A DNA stretch of 64,000 nt from Pyrodictiaceae archaeon (lineage in GTDB: Archaea; Thermoproteota; Thermoprotei_A; Sulfolobales; Pyrodictiaceae): NCBI GenBank assembly GCA_027046265.1, contig JALTZF010000098.1, forward strand, positions 9,792 to 73,791, given 5' to 3'. The notes beneath the pieces were generated by a model, which saw only the letters and a list, made by a program, of their open reading frames with translations, was not told the DNA's origin and searched no databases. A program made the position numbers and the translations under genes. Numbering within the stretch: the stretch's first letter is position 1; every line of letters starts with the position of its first letter. Shown here piece by piece: positions 28,927 to 39,199 of the stretch.

Positions 28927-29787
28927 ATGAGTACTATAGATGAAGGACGTGTAGAGGCTGTTGCGCGGGCTTTATCAAGAGTGCCTGTTAAAGCCGTAAA
29001 AGTGATAGAGTTCTCGGACCCACAGTATAAGGCAGTTAAGCGGATTGCATTAGCCTATGGAGCCAAGAGCATTGTAGCTGTTGTTGCAAATGCACTCGTT
29101 AGTTACCGCCTCCCAGTACGAGGAGAGACCTACTGGAGTAACTTTGCAGACTTCTTGCTAAGTAAGGGGCGTATAGATGATTTTGAAGAACTCATTGAGA
29201 GTGTTAGAGAGTTCGTAGTAAGCAGGATGCAAGGCGGAACTCTTATTGATCAAAAGCTAGGCAGGATATGGAAAGCAAGGGATGCTCTACGAAAACTCTA
29301 CACGAATCCTCTGGGCTTTACAGATCTTACAAGGCTCTTAGAACTCCTGGCTTCTCAAATGAAAAGTAGAAGGGTAGAGAAAACTATTGTCTTTGCTGTC
29401 AAAATGGCATACTATTTCTACACAGCTCTTGGAGTTGAAGTATTTAATACACATAACATACCCTTGCCTATAGACCGTAGAGTAGCCATAATAACTTCGT
29501 CAAGCCGAATGCTCCATGTTTCGATAAAAAGCATCATGAACAAGTATCGTGATGAAGCCGTTAAGGCTTGGAGCAGAGTCTCAAGCCTCTCTGGTATACC
29601 ACCGATAAACATGGATGCCATTATATGGCTACCAGCCCAGAACATCCTAAGATTACTAAAAAGAGGCTTAGGTATAGCCAGAGAGGAGTACGCAAAGAGG
29701 CTTGTAGAATATAGTAAGTCGATTATAAGCTGGGATGTAGCGAGAAGAATAGCTACAGAGTTACTCTATGATTACCCAATAGAGTAG
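28927..29787 (+). CDS. AGOG-type 8-oxoguanine DNA glycosylase/lyase
   Basis: DPQYKAVKRIA...NALVSYRL..GETYWSNFADF..EKTIVFAVKMAYYFY..NIPLPIDRRVA..SGIPPINMDAIIWLPA. Confidence 0.9.
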   Translation: MSTIDEGRVEAVARALSRVPVKAVKVIEFSDPQYKAVKRIALAYGAKSIVAVVANALVSYRLPVRGETYWSNFADFLLSKGRIDDFEELIESVREFVVSRMQGGTLIDQKLGRIWKARDALRKLYTNPLGFTDLTRLLELLASQMKSRRVEKTIVFAVKMAYYFYTALGVEVFNTHNIPLPIDRRVAIITSSSRMLHVSIKSIMNKYRDEAVKAWSRVSSLSGIPPINMDAIIWLPAQNILRLLKRGLGIAREEYAKRLVEYSKSIISWDVARRIATELLYDYPIE

Positions 29788-29825
29788 TTTAGTGGTTTCC
29801 CCTTCAATAATCTAGGATGCTTATC

Positions 29826-31409
29826 CTAGCACACTTCACTATACACTTCTTCAAGCTGCTTAGAGATCAGGGAATCGGCTATATCCAAAATTTCAGACAC
29901 TAGAGAGCGCGTATATACTTCATTACGAGTAGAAGGACTAACTACCACCTGGAGTTCATTACCTACTGACAGCCAGTAAAGCTTGCCCTTTAGAAGGGCT
30001 CTTAAGTAGTCAACAAGACTACTTATCGGATTAAGGAGGGTTTCTACGATGACTCCGTGCTCACTAATAGTTACCAAAGGTAACGAAGCCATTACTACTT
30101 GCACTCTCTTAGCTAATGTAATCGTTCTAGTGGCGTCTAATCCTATCTTTTTGCTGCATATTAGGATTTTGTAGAGAGACCTTCTAGTTAATAACGAGTA
30201 CTTTCCTCTTACTGTAAACTCATACACGATTCTCAAGAACTCATATGATCGTCTCGCTACTACCTCGTTAGCTCTTATAACATAGGCAAGAGCGGGTATT
30301 AGAGCTTCTACTAGCCTAATAGATCCCAAGAGCATTTCTTCTGAGTAATCATCGTATAGTGTATGTTTTATGTACTCCAATCCTGCATGTGATCCTGTAA
30401 GAGTTAGGGACAAATAGCCTCTCGATGTAAAAGGATAAGAGTCAAAGTGTGTATCATTAAAGTCTACACGTACTCTTGTCTCCTCTTCATTGATGTAGTC
30501 TTTGAGGAGAGAAGAGATTATGGTCGATCCTGCAAGCTTGACACTGTAGGGCACAGCAGTATCAAGGTTTAGCACTATCGTGTGCTTATCAATGACCCTT
30601 TTTATGTCGAGCATAGAGGCATACGACTGTGCACCAAAGCTCCAATACCAGCTTGAGAGTATTGGTGAGCCAAATTCATGGCCAGTCACACTGACAAATC
30701 TCACCCTTGCATCTAACTTCCTATCGCGTATAACTCTTCCTAGCTTGGAGGCTAGATGTAGTGCTTGGATGACACCTAGTATGTTGTCTCTAAATCCTTT
30801 AAGCCAGTGATCATGGTGAGCAATTATAATTACTTCGTTTTCAGCATGCTCGCTCCCTAGAATGGCCTCTAACAAGTAGCCATAGCCTCTCCTGAGGCCC
30901 GAGGCTACCTCTATGCTGACCCTTCTCTTCTTAATTTCCTCCATGGTTTTTTGACTTACAACTATTGCAGGAGGCTGACTACTACAGCTAATAGTCTGTA
31001 GTGGCGGTCTACATGGCATGACTATTCTTAGAGGATAGTACCTTGAAGAGACTATAAGGATCGGCAAGCCTCGCTCAGCTGATTTGATGTATCTTGCCTC
31101 TATCCTACTTGAGTCTACATACTCGGCAGTAACAGTGCCTGAAACATGAACACTATCTATGTATGCATACGTTGTTGGTGGTAGTGGTGTGGCGCTATAT
31201 TCCTTGTCTCCAGCATAAATTCTCGCTGTGCTTGGTGACCATATAGCGACTCTTATGGGCAGTATTGTATAAGATGAAAACATTTTGTTAACGTGTTTTG
31301 ATAGTGTCCTAACAATTTCGTACTCAACCCTAGACCCTGGAGTAGCCTCCCCTAAGGTCGCGAGTTTTCTTGCAAGCTCCCTGAGGCTCATGAAGCCTCC
31401 TCTTGCCAT
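29826..31409 (-). CDS. M28-like zinc peptidase family protein
   Basis: NEVIIIAHHDHWLKGFRDNILGVIQALHLASKL...RFVSVTGHEFGSP. Confidence 0.75.
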   Translation of the reverse strand: MARGGFMSLRELARKLATLGEATPGSRVEYEIVRTLSKHVNKMFSSYTILPIRVAIWSPSTARIYAGDKEYSATPLPPTTYAYIDSVHVSGTVTAEYVDSSRIEARYIKSAERGLPILIVSSRYYPLRIVMPCRPPLQTISCSSQPPAIVVSQKTMEEIKKRRVSIEVASGLRRGYGYLLEAILGSEHAENEVIIIAHHDHWLKGFRDNILGVIQALHLASKLGRVIRDRKLDARVRFVSVTGHEFGSPILSSWYWSFGAQSYASMLDIKRVIDKHTIVLNLDTAVPYSVKLAGSTIISSLLKDYINEEETRVRVDFNDTHFDSYPFTSRGYLSLTLTGSHAGLEYIKHTLYDDYSEEMLLGSIRLVEALIPALAYVIRANEVVARRSYEFLRIVYEFTVRGKYSLLTRRSLYKILICSKKIGLDATRTITLAKRVQVVMASLPLVTISEHGVIVETLLNPISSLVDYLRALLKGKLYWLSVGNELQVVVSPSTRNEVYTRSLVSEILDIADSLISKQLEEVYSEVC

Positions 31410-31412
31410 ATT

Positions 31413-33233
31413 CTAGAGTGTAAGAGCGAAAGTAGGGTTTGAGCGTCTCTTTATCTTTATTATCTCTTTTAGTACTAGCATCTCGTCATCGCTTAGTTCA
31501 CTCTTATACTTTGTTAGCCACAGTATAGCATGTTGTTCTGGTATGTCTGTGTATAAGATGTCTCCTTCGTCTATATGTCTTCCCACCATTACATGGCCTT
31601 TAATGGAGATTGCTACTGCCATTCCTGCTTTTGCTTCTTGGACTGATCTGCCTCTATCTTGTATTTGATGTATTGATCCTATGCGCTTGCCGTCCTCTCT
31701 CATGAGTGGATAGCCTGGCTTTATTGTACCACCAAGCACCTCAACGCCCACGATTGCGGGATTACTTCTCCTAAAGATGTAGCCTGGCAGTATCCTTATT
31801 TTTCCTGGTCTTATGAGCTTCTCCAGTTCCTTCCTTTTCTCAGCCTCTTTCATATCGTGTAGCCATTTCTCGAAGTCCTCGAGTAAGCGGTAAATGACGT
31901 TGTTTGTGAATATCCTGATGGCATGCTTCTTTGCTTCTTCCTCTGCTTCGGGAAGAGTCTTCACGTTGAATGCGAGTATTACGCCATAGAATTTGTTCAT
32001 TTCCTTGCTGGCTAGAGCTTCTATGATATCCCTCTTAGCGACATGGCCTACGTCGGCATAGCGTATAGGTATGCCCTTCCTCCTCAAGGCCTCTACTAGT
32101 GCTTCTAGGCTACCCAAAGTATCTGCTTTAACTACTACACCTTCAGCTTCAGTCTTTATCCTAAGTGCCTCTATTTCCCTCCTTACTTGCTCGGCTAGGG
32201 TCTTGGCTTCCTCCTCGTCTTTTGCAACATAGAGAGGTGCTCCTGCAACAGCTTCTTCAAGGCCTGGAGCTGCGATGCGGACGCCCGCTGCAGCATATAC
32301 AGCTTCTACGGGCTCAAGCTCCCTCTTTGCAACACGTATCTCTTGAAGCGGTTTTGGCATAAGGAGAGCCCTCACCTTCGTCACAATAGGACCTTTTAAT
32401 CCCCCAGTAACTATGATGTCACCACGTCTAAGAACACCGTCATATATCACTACGTCTGCAACAGTTCCAATTCCAGGTTGTTCCCTAAGCTCTAGTATTA
32501 CTCCACGTGCTGGGCCTTCAGCAAATCTCAGCCTTTTCTGGAGGTACCTCTGTGCAAGTCCTGCAAGCACTGCAAGAAGCTCAGCTATACCCTCGCCAGT
32601 CTTAGCAGACACTGGGACAACGGCTACTGTACGTGTGAAATCCTTTATCCGGTCAAAGCGATCTGCCTGGAATCCAACCTCGTAAAGCTTTGCTACTACA
32701 TTATCCCATAACCTTCTTTCAAGCTCCTCTCTTACACGTTCCAGTTGCTTTTGGTAAGAGATTATGAAGGGCGTATCGGGGTTTGGCCTCCAGCCAGGTA
32801 TCTTGTCTATCTTGTTTGCAGCAACTATGAATGGTACGCGGCGTTGCTTAAGTATCTCGATGGACTCATAAGTCTGTGGTTGAAAACCCTCATTGATGTC
32901 AACTACAAGTATAGCAAAATCTGCAACGCTCCCTCCTCTACGACGGAGGTTAGTGAATAACTCATGGCCAGGGGTGTCTATGAAGAGAAGGCCCGGGATT
33001 ATTAGCTTAAATGGGATTATCTTCTTTAAAGGCTCAGCAAGCTTCTCAATAACGCTAGCAGGAACAACACTGGCTCCAACATGCTGAGTTATAAGTCCTG
33101 GCTCCTTAGCTGCAACGACAGTTCCTCGTATTTTGTCAAGCAATGTTGTCTTGCCATGATCTACATGGCCTAGGACTACTACAATAGGTTGCCTTAACCG
33201 TTTTGGCTGTTCAGAACTCACCTCTATAGTCAC
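31413..33233 (-). CDS. infB: Translation initiation factor aIF5B
   Basis: VVLGHVDHGKTTLLDKIRGTVVAAKEPGLITQHVGAS; DTPGHELF; NKID; no intein seen. Confidence 0.97.
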   Translation of the reverse strand: MTIEVSSEQPKRLRQPIVVVLGHVDHGKTTLLDKIRGTVVAAKEPGLITQHVGASVVPASVIEKLAEPLKKIIPFKLIIPGLLFIDTPGHELFTNLRRRGGSVADFAILVVDINEGFQPQTYESIEILKQRRVPFIVAANKIDKIPGWRPNPDTPFIISYQKQLERVREELERRLWDNVVAKLYEVGFQADRFDRIKDFTRTVAVVPVSAKTGEGIAELLAVLAGLAQRYLQKRLRFAEGPARGVILELREQPGIGTVADVVIYDGVLRRGDIIVTGGLKGPIVTKVRALLMPKPLQEIRVAKRELEPVEAVYAAAGVRIAAPGLEEAVAGAPLYVAKDEEEAKTLAEQVRREIEALRIKTEAEGVVVKADTLGSLEALVEALRRKGIPIRYADVGHVAKRDIIEALASKEMNKFYGVILAFNVKTLPEAEEEAKKHAIRIFTNNVIYRLLEDFEKWLHDMKEAEKRKELEKLIRPGKIRILPGYIFRRSNPAIVGVEVLGGTIKPGYPLMREDGKRIGSIHQIQDRGRSVQEAKAGMAVAISIKGHVMVGRHIDEGDILYTDIPEQHAILWLTKYKSELSDDEMLVLKEIIKIKRRSNPTFALTL

Positions 33234-33335
33234 CCCCTAGGCACTACTGCTTTCACAGACTTTTTTGTATGCACCACATTACCAGAAAAGTCCTTGTCCG
33301 CACGAACGATAAGAGATAATAGTGGCTAAGCTGGT

Positions 33336-33403
33336 CTTCCTTCATGGTCCCTCCCAGAGAGGAGGGGATGCTGGGCCCGTAAAGGGCCCGGGGATGAACC
33401 AAG
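33336..33403 (+). promoter_or_regulatory. Candidate structured leader/ncRNA immediately upstream of rps6e
   Basis: ccctcc-cagaga-ggaggg and gggccc-gtaaa-gggccc hairpins enclosed by cttccttcat/atgaaccaag. Confidence 0.35.
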
Positions 33404-33407
33404 GTAG

Positions 33408-34076
33408 GTGTCTGTCATGGTCGAGTTCAAGGTAGTAATATCTGATCCAAAAGCTGGAGCAGACATACCTGAAGTAAAAGTTAAAATTAAAGGAGATGAG
33501 AACATAGAGTATGGCGATAACGAAAAAACAAAGAAGAAGCTACCAGTGTGTAAGGCAAATCCTGAACTATTGAAGAAGCTCAACGCTGAGCATGGCATAA
33601 TAACTATAAGGATAAGAAAGGAGGAGAAAAAGATTAAGCATACATGTAGAGTAGAAACTGACAACTCTATTCCATCAGACACAGTCCACGTCAGTCTTGA
33701 ATGGCTTGGTGATGCTGTAGGCGCAGAAGAAGCTGAAGGAGTAGTATTTCGAGCCAAGGCATGGCAACTAACACTAACAAGCCCACAAGCAGATAAGCTA
33801 ATAGGGCTAAAGATAGGAGACCAGTTTGATGGCAACTTAGTGGGGCTTCCAGGCTACAAACTGTTAATTAGAGGTGGTAGCGACAATAGTGGATTCCCAA
33901 TGATACCATCGATACCCGGCCCAGTGAAGAAGAGAGCACTGCTATCGGGACCACCAGGATTCCATCCACGCGAAAAGGGCGAAAGAAGAAGGAAGACCGT
34001 CAGAGGTAACACTATATCACACGACATAGTCCAAATAAACACGGTCATAGTTTATCCTGAGCAAGAGAAGAAGTAG
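33408..34076 (+). CDS. rps6e: 30S ribosomal protein S6e
   Basis: KVVISDPKAGADIPEVKVKIKG...GLKIGDQFDGNLVGLPGYKLLIRGGSDNSGFPM; start GTG 33408 or ATG 33417. Confidence 0.92.
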   Translation: MSVMVEFKVVISDPKAGADIPEVKVKIKGDENIEYGDNEKTKKKLPVCKANPELLKKLNAEHGIITIRIRKEEKKIKHTCRVETDNSIPSDTVHVSLEWLGDAVGAEEAEGVVFRAKAWQLTLTSPQADKLIGLKIGDQFDGNLVGLPGYKLLIRGGSDNSGFPMIPSIPGPVKKRALLSGPPGFHPREKGERRRKTVRGNTISHDIVQINTVIVYPEQEKK

Positions 34077-34282
34077 CAAGTTTTACCTATTACCTTAGCC
34101 TTTTGTACTATTTCCTTTTGTCTTATAATTAGGCCATTGAGTTAATATTGTACCATTACTAGTTGAGAAGGAGAATACTAGCATAGGTTGATCATGCAGT
34201 ACTCCGTTAAGCTTCTCTGCTTGGAGAGGAGAGGGTATTTAGTCTCTTCTTCACGTAGTGCTTTGGAGTGGGGTAGTCCGCT

Positions 34283-35548
34283 ATGGCTAAATTTGATGTT
34301 GATGAGATTGAGGCGCAGCGACAACGCCAGCCAGAGGTAAATATTGGTACTGCAGGCCACGTTGACCATGGAAAAACAACTCTTGTGCAAGCATTAACAG
34401 GTATTTGGACAGCTAGACATAGTGAGGAACTTAGACGTGGAATGACAATAAAGCTCGGATATGCTGAAGGCGAAATATGGTATTGCGAAGGGGTCGAAGA
34501 ACCAGACGCGTATCAGCCCTTCCCAGAGCACTGTCCCAAAGGAACAGTACCTAAGCTACTTAGGAGAGTATCTTACGTTGACGCTCCAGGCCACGAGATC
34601 CTCATGGCTACAATGTTGTCTGGCGCGGCACTCATGGATGGAGCACTCATGGTCATAGCAGCTAATGAGAAGTGTCCACAGCCACAGACCTACGAGCACT
34701 TAATGGCGTTAAACATAATTGGTGTTGATAAGATAGTGATAGTACAGAATAAAGTTGATGTTGTTGATCCTAATAGGGCTAGGGAGAGCTACAAGGAAAT
34801 AAAGACGTTTATAAAGGGCACTGTAGCAGAGAGGTCACCTATAATTCCTGTGAGTGCATTACACAAAGTTAACGTTGATGCCGTACTCATGGCTATGCAG
34901 CATATGATACCTACTCCTCAGCGTGACCCGGCAAAACCACCATTGATGTATGTGGCTAGGAGCTTTGACATAAATAAGCCTGGAACACCAGTTGAGAAAT
35001 TACAAGGAGGAGTCATTGGCGGGACATTGATTCAGGGAGCACTCCGTGTAGGGGATGAGATCGAGATAGCGCCTGGCGTACGTGTTGAGCAGAGGGGTAA
35101 AGTTGTCTATGAGCCTGTGATAACTGAGGTTACCAGCCTGCGGTTTGGAGATCTTGAAGTAGAAGAGGCAAAGCCTGGCGGCTTAGTTGCTATTGGTACA
35201 AAGCTTGATCCATCAATTACGAAAGCTGATAACCTTGTCGGGAACGTTGTGGGGAAGCCTGGGCACTTGCCACCAGTTCGGAGCACTTTAACTATTGAGT
35301 ATCAGTTACTTGAGAGAGTTATTGGTGTAAAAGAGTTTGTGAAGATACAGCCTATACGTCCAAGGGAGATAATAATGTTGACTGTGGGCACAGCAATAAC
35401 GCTTGGTATAGTCACAAAGGTGACTAAAGACATGCTTGAGATAGCGTTACGCCGCCCGGTAGCAGCATTCGATGGCGATAGGGTGGCTCTATCGAGACAA
35501 GTGCTTGGCAGATGGAGGCTTGTAGGGTGGGGTACTGTTAAGGCTTGA
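34283..35548 (+). CDS. eif2g: Translation initiation factor aIF2 subunit gamma
   Basis: PEVNIGTAGHVDHGKTTLVQALTGIWTARHSEELRRGMTIKLGYA. Confidence 0.97.
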   Translation: MAKFDVDEIEAQRQRQPEVNIGTAGHVDHGKTTLVQALTGIWTARHSEELRRGMTIKLGYAEGEIWYCEGVEEPDAYQPFPEHCPKGTVPKLLRRVSYVDAPGHEILMATMLSGAALMDGALMVIAANEKCPQPQTYEHLMALNIIGVDKIVIVQNKVDVVDPNRARESYKEIKTFIKGTVAERSPIIPVSALHKVNVDAVLMAMQHMIPTPQRDPAKPPLMYVARSFDINKPGTPVEKLQGGVIGGTLIQGALRVGDEIEIAPGVRVEQRGKVVYEPVITEVTSLRFGDLEVEEAKPGGLVAIGTKLDPSITKADNLVGNVVGKPGHLPPVRSTLTIEYQLLERVIGVKEFVKIQPIRPREIIMLTVGTAITLGIVTKVTKDMLEIALRRPVAAFDGDRVALSRQVLGRWRLVGWGTVKA

Positions 35549-35937
35549 AAAGACGTGTTATTATTGATACAAGCATACTCCTTTTATTATATGAGGGTGT
35601 AAGAGTCTTTGATGATATAGAGGAAGTCCTCGAGACCTATCCCGAATGTGTTGTTCCTAGACATGTAATTAATGAACTGAAAAAGCTTACAAACTCTAAG
35701 AAAGTACATAAAAGAAAAGCTGCCCAACTGGCACTGGATGTTGTTCTAAGACTTTGCAGAGTAGTTGATGTTCAAGACGCGGAGAACACGGATGACGCCA
35801 TTATCAAGTTAGCACTAAGTGATGCTGATGCTATAGTTGTCACTGCAGATAACGAGCTTAGAAGAAGGTTGAGGGAGCTAGGTAAACCAAACATTTATTA
35901 TAGAAGGTCAAGGCATGGTCTTATGTTGGAGTTCTAA
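35545..35937 (+). CDS. PIN-domain protein (Fcf1/VapC-like ribonuclease fold)
   Basis: VIIDTSILLLLYEGVRVFDDIEEVL..CVVPRHVINELKKL..NTDDAIIKLALSDADAIVVTADNELRRRL; 4-nt overlap with aIF2-gamma. Confidence 0.88.
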   Translation: MKRRVIIDTSILLLLYEGVRVFDDIEEVLETYPECVVPRHVINELKKLTNSKKVHKRKAAQLALDVVLRLCRVVDVQDAENTDDAIIKLALSDADAIVVTADNELRRRLRELGKPNIYYRRSRHGLMLEF

Positions 35938-36032
35938 CCTGTACGTATTTGCCCATTGTAGAGTAATGCATGTTTCAATATTCAGAATTGTTATTAAGCT
36001 AATATAATTCCTAGGGGCTTGGTCTAAAGAGG

Positions 36033-36605
36033 GTGTTAGGTGTGTACAAGCTGTACAGGGTCAAGGATGTTGTTAGGATCCCGCCAGAACTCTTTGGTGT
36101 AGACTTGGAAGAGGCTGCTCTGCGCGTACTTGCAGACAGATATATAGGCTATGTTGACCCAGAAATGGGCATCATTGTTGCAGTTTTCAATGTGCAAGTG
36201 GAGAGAGAAGGACGTATACTGCCCGGGGATGGGGCAACCTACCATGACGCAACATACGAAGTACTAGCCTTTAAGCCTGGTGTACGTGAGGTTGTCGAAG
36301 GTATAATAGTTAATGCTGCCCGGTACGGCGCATGGGTTAATATAGGCCCTGTCGAAGGGCTAGTACATATAAGCCAAATGATGGATGAGCATGTAAGGTT
36401 TGACCCGCAACGCAGAGCATTCATTGGCGAGGACAGTGGAAGAATCATAGAGGTGGGCGATGCGGTAAGAGCGAGAGTGGTATCAGTCTCTATCCCACCA
36501 GTTGGAGGGAAGCCGCGTATACAACTAACTATGAGGCAGCCATACCTAGGAAAGCTTGAGTGGGTTGAAAAGCAGAGAGAAAAGGAAACTAAACAAGAGA
36601 GTTAA
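36033..36605 (+). CDS. rpo7: DNA-directed RNA polymerase subunit Rpo7 (RpoE1)
   Basis: YKLYRVKDVVRIPPELFGVDLEEAALRVLADRYIGYVD...GIIVNAARYGAWVNIGPVEGLVHISQM. Confidence 0.95.
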   Translation: MLGVYKLYRVKDVVRIPPELFGVDLEEAALRVLADRYIGYVDPEMGIIVAVFNVQVEREGRILPGDGATYHDATYEVLAFKPGVREVVEGIIVNAARYGAWVNIGPVEGLVHISQMMDEHVRFDPQRRAFIGEDSGRIIEVGDAVRARVVSVSIPPVGGKPRIQLTMRQPYLGKLEWVEKQREKETKQES

Positions 36606-36641
36606 TTTCGTTTTCAGTATACTATGTAGGGTGAGCATTTT

Positions 36642-36851
36642 ATGGCCCGGAGAAGAGGATTGCCTTTTAAAGCTTGTAGGAGATGCAAGAGTTTAGTGCC
36701 AAAAGATGCTACACGATGCCCAGTATGTAATTCAACAGACTTAAGCGAGGACTGGGAGGGATTAATCGTCGTTCTTGACCCTGAAAAGTCTGAACTGGCT
36801 AAAAGACTTGGATTCATTAAGCCTGGACGCTACGCGCTGAGAGTTAGGTAG
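36642..36851 (+). CDS. spt4: Transcription elongation factor Spt4 (RpoE2)
   Basis: RRGLPFKACRRCKSLVPKDATRCPVCNSTDLSEDWEGLIVVLDPEKSELAKRL. Confidence 0.95.
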   Translation: MARRRGLPFKACRRCKSLVPKDATRCPVCNSTDLSEDWEGLIVVLDPEKSELAKRLGFIKPGRYALRVR

Positions 36852-36869
36852 TTATATGTCCCTTCTTAT

Positions 36870-37439
36870 ATGGCGTGGGGTGTATCCGTGTTCTCATTTA
36901 GTAATTTGGGTAAACAAGTGAGCGCACTATGTATGCCTTCGGTTTTTCGTGCATTACTATCGTCAACGCCGTCTAACTCAATTCTTATTAGTAGTCTACA
37001 AGAGCTGAGCAAGTACAAATATAAGATATTAGTAAGCGTGGGCGATTATGTAACGTCATTATTGCTTAAGCACCTTAGTGCAAGACCAAACCTCATTATT
37101 ATCGACTGCAAAGTTATGCGTGCTAGTAACAGTAGCATATGCTCAAATATTGGATCCCTGCTCAGCGACTACCGTTTAATCAAAGTTAAAAACCCTCGTT
37201 CTAGGATTACCCGTGAAGCGCTAGACACTATACAAGGTTCTCTTTATAATCGCAATAAGACAGTGATAATAGTGGATGGTGAAGAGGACCTGCTTGCTCT
37301 TCCCTCAATACTATTTGCACCTATAGGAAGCATCGTGACCTATGGTTATCCACGTATTGCAACATTACTCGTCAGGGTTACACCTAGGTTAAAACAAGAA
37401 GTACGCGTTATCTTAGGTAAATTTGAAGAATGCCAATAG
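36870..37439 (+). CDS. GTP-dependent dephospho-CoA kinase (DUF359)
   Basis: VGDYVTSLLLKHLSARPNLIIIDCKVMR...NPRSRITREALDTI...VDGEEDLLALPSILFAPIGSIVTYGYP. Confidence 0.85.
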   Translation: MAWGVSVFSFSNLGKQVSALCMPSVFRALLSSTPSNSILISSLQELSKYKYKILVSVGDYVTSLLLKHLSARPNLIIIDCKVMRASNSSICSNIGSLLSDYRLIKVKNPRSRITREALDTIQGSLYNRNKTVIIVDGEEDLLALPSILFAPIGSIVTYGYPRIATLLVRVTPRLKQEVRVILGKFEECQ

Positions 37440-37508
37440 TTAGGTTTAGGTGGGCAACAGAGTTATTAGAAAGCATATTATTTTCTCTGGGTTCGCTAGG
37501 AGGCATAG

Positions 37509-37904
37509 GTGGGGGTAGATATGGCGCAAGCAAGTGCACAAGCAGACGTATTAGAACTATTAAGACCAAAGAATGCTAAAAGGCTTGATGTTGATATGGA
37601 GGGTTATGAATTCTACATAGTAAGAGACTGGTATAATCCATTAATAAAGCGTAGAGAGATAGATCTCGTAATACTGCACGTAGGCAAGTCGACTCCAGGC
37701 AGAATGCAGTTACGTTATAAGCTAGCCAGGGCACTAAATGTCGACATAAAGAGGCTCTTTATACGTAGTGTTAGAACAGAATATGGTGTTGGGAGAACAA
37801 AGGCTGAAGTGCATGTTTACGATGATGTTGAACGTGCCCATAAGTTTGAGCCAAAATACATTATTGAAAGGAACAAGATACCCGAAGAAGAGGAAGAAGA
37901 GTAA
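37509..37904 (+). CDS. rps24e: 30S ribosomal protein S24e
   Basis: YNPLIKRREIDLVILHVGKSTPGRMQLRYKLARALNVDIKRLFIRSVRTEYGVGRTKAEVHVY. Confidence 0.93.
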   Translation: MGVDMAQASAQADVLELLRPKNAKRLDVDMEGYEFYIVRDWYNPLIKRREIDLVILHVGKSTPGRMQLRYKLARALNVDIKRLFIRSVRTEYGVGRTKAEVHVYDDVERAHKFEPKYIIERNKIPEEEEEE

Positions 37905-37959
37905 TCTCAACGAGTACGATTTAATCCCTTCACAAGCACCTATTATGGGGGTGTCAAGA

Positions 37960-38142
37960 ATGGCTGAAGGTAGAGAGTTAAAGCTCTATGTGCACAGACT
38001 CTACGAGTATGACTACAATACTGGTACCATAAGAAGAAAGAACAGAATATGTCCACGCTGTGGAAGCTTTATGGCGTACCACAAGTACCCAGTGCCGAGG
38101 TGGCATTGTGGTAAATGTGGACACACCGAGTTCGTACGGTAA
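37960..38142 (+). CDS. rps27ae: 30S ribosomal protein S27ae
   Basis: MAEGRELKLYVHRLYEYDYNTGTIRRKNRICPRCGSFMAYHKYPVPRWHCGKCGHTEFVR; start revised from track 37768. Confidence 0.92.
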   Translation: MAEGRELKLYVHRLYEYDYNTGTIRRKNRICPRCGSFMAYHKYPVPRWHCGKCGHTEFVR

Positions 38143-39199
38143 TCCACGTTTTCACCCCTCAAAACTTTATCCTAGCTTATCGTGGGATAGAGAAGTATAC
38201 GTCTTAGGTATTGAATCTACAGCGCACACTTTTGGAGTAGGTATAGCCTCTACAAAGAGACCATACATCCTGGTTAGTGCTAGAAGTACATACAAGCCTG
38301 AGAAAGGAGGCATACACCCTAGAGAGGCTGCTGAGCACCATGTAAAGATGGCGCCCATAGTGATTAGAGAAGCATTAAAGCATGCTGGACTAAGCATTAG
38401 AGACATCGATGCAGTAGCTGTAGCACTTGGACCAGGCTTAGGCCCAGCACTACGTGTTGGAGCTACAATAGCGCGGGGACTAGCCTCCTACTTCTCTAAG
38501 CCCCTAGTACCAGTCAATCACGCGGTTGCACATATAGAGATAGCGAGATTCTATACTGGGCAGCGGGACCCCCTTGTCTTGTATGTCTCGGGAGGCAACA
38601 CAATGGTCGCTGCATTTGCTAAGAAGCGCTACAGGGTGTTCGGTGAGACCATAGACATTGCGCTTGGGAATTTGCTTGACACATTTGCTAGAGAGGTTGG
38701 GCTGGCACCACCCTACATTGTTGAAGGCTTACATGTCGTAGATAGATGTGCTAGTGAAGCTGATGACCCCGTAGTCTTACCCTATACTGTAAAGGGTATG
38801 GATGTCTCCTATTCTGGCCTCTTAACAGCTGCTATAAGAGCTTGGAGAAGAAGCAAGGATAATAGGGATAAGGCTAGAATCTGTCTTGGGCTCAGAGAAT
38901 CAGCTTATGGAACTGCTGTAGAGGTAACCGAGAGAGGGTTAGCTCATACGCGTAAGCGTGAAGTCCTGCTCACTGGCGGCGTTGCTGCCAGCCCCGTACT
39001 ACAGGAAAAGCTTAGAGAGATGGCAAAGCTTCATGCTGCAATATTTGGTGTATCTCCGCTTCCCCTGGCAGGAGATAATGGAGCTATGATAGCGTGGGTG
39101 GGCCTCTTAAACTATCTTAGCAATATCATTATAGAGCCTATTAAGGCTATGGTGAAGCAAAGATGGAGACTGGACAACGTAGAAGTACCCTGGAGATAG
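38117..39199 (+). CDS. kae1: KEOPS subunit Kae1 (tRNA t6A biosynthesis)
   Basis: VLGIESTAHTFGVGIA..GGIHPREAAEHHVKMAP..GPGLGPALRVGATIARGLA..VNHAVAHIE; start probably the GTG about 38117, overlapping rps27ae. Confidence 0.93.
   Translation: MDTPSSYGNPRFHPSKLYPSLSWDREVYVLGIESTAHTFGVGIASTKRPYILVSARSTYKPEKGGIHPREAAEHHVKMAPIVIREALKHAGLSIRDIDAVAVALGPGLGPALRVGATIARGLASYFSKPLVPVNHAVAHIEIARFYTGQRDPLVLYVSGGNTMVAAFAKKRYRVFGETIDIALGNLLDTFAREVGLAPPYIVEGLHVVDRCASEADDPVVLPYTVKGMDVSYSGLLTAAIRAWRRSKDNRDKARICLGLRESAYGTAVEVTERGLAHTRKREVLLTGGVAASPVLQEKLREMAKLHAAIFGVSPLPLAGDNGAMIAWVGLLNYLSNIIIEPIKAMVKQRWRLDNVEVPWR

Noticed and set aside
33326-33835. 169-aa minus-strand ORF over rps6e
   Set aside because: Shadow ORF antisense to S6e.
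37768-37959. N-terminal extension of the S27ae ORF
   Set aside because: Overlaps S24e in another frame; S27ae homology starts at ATG 37960.
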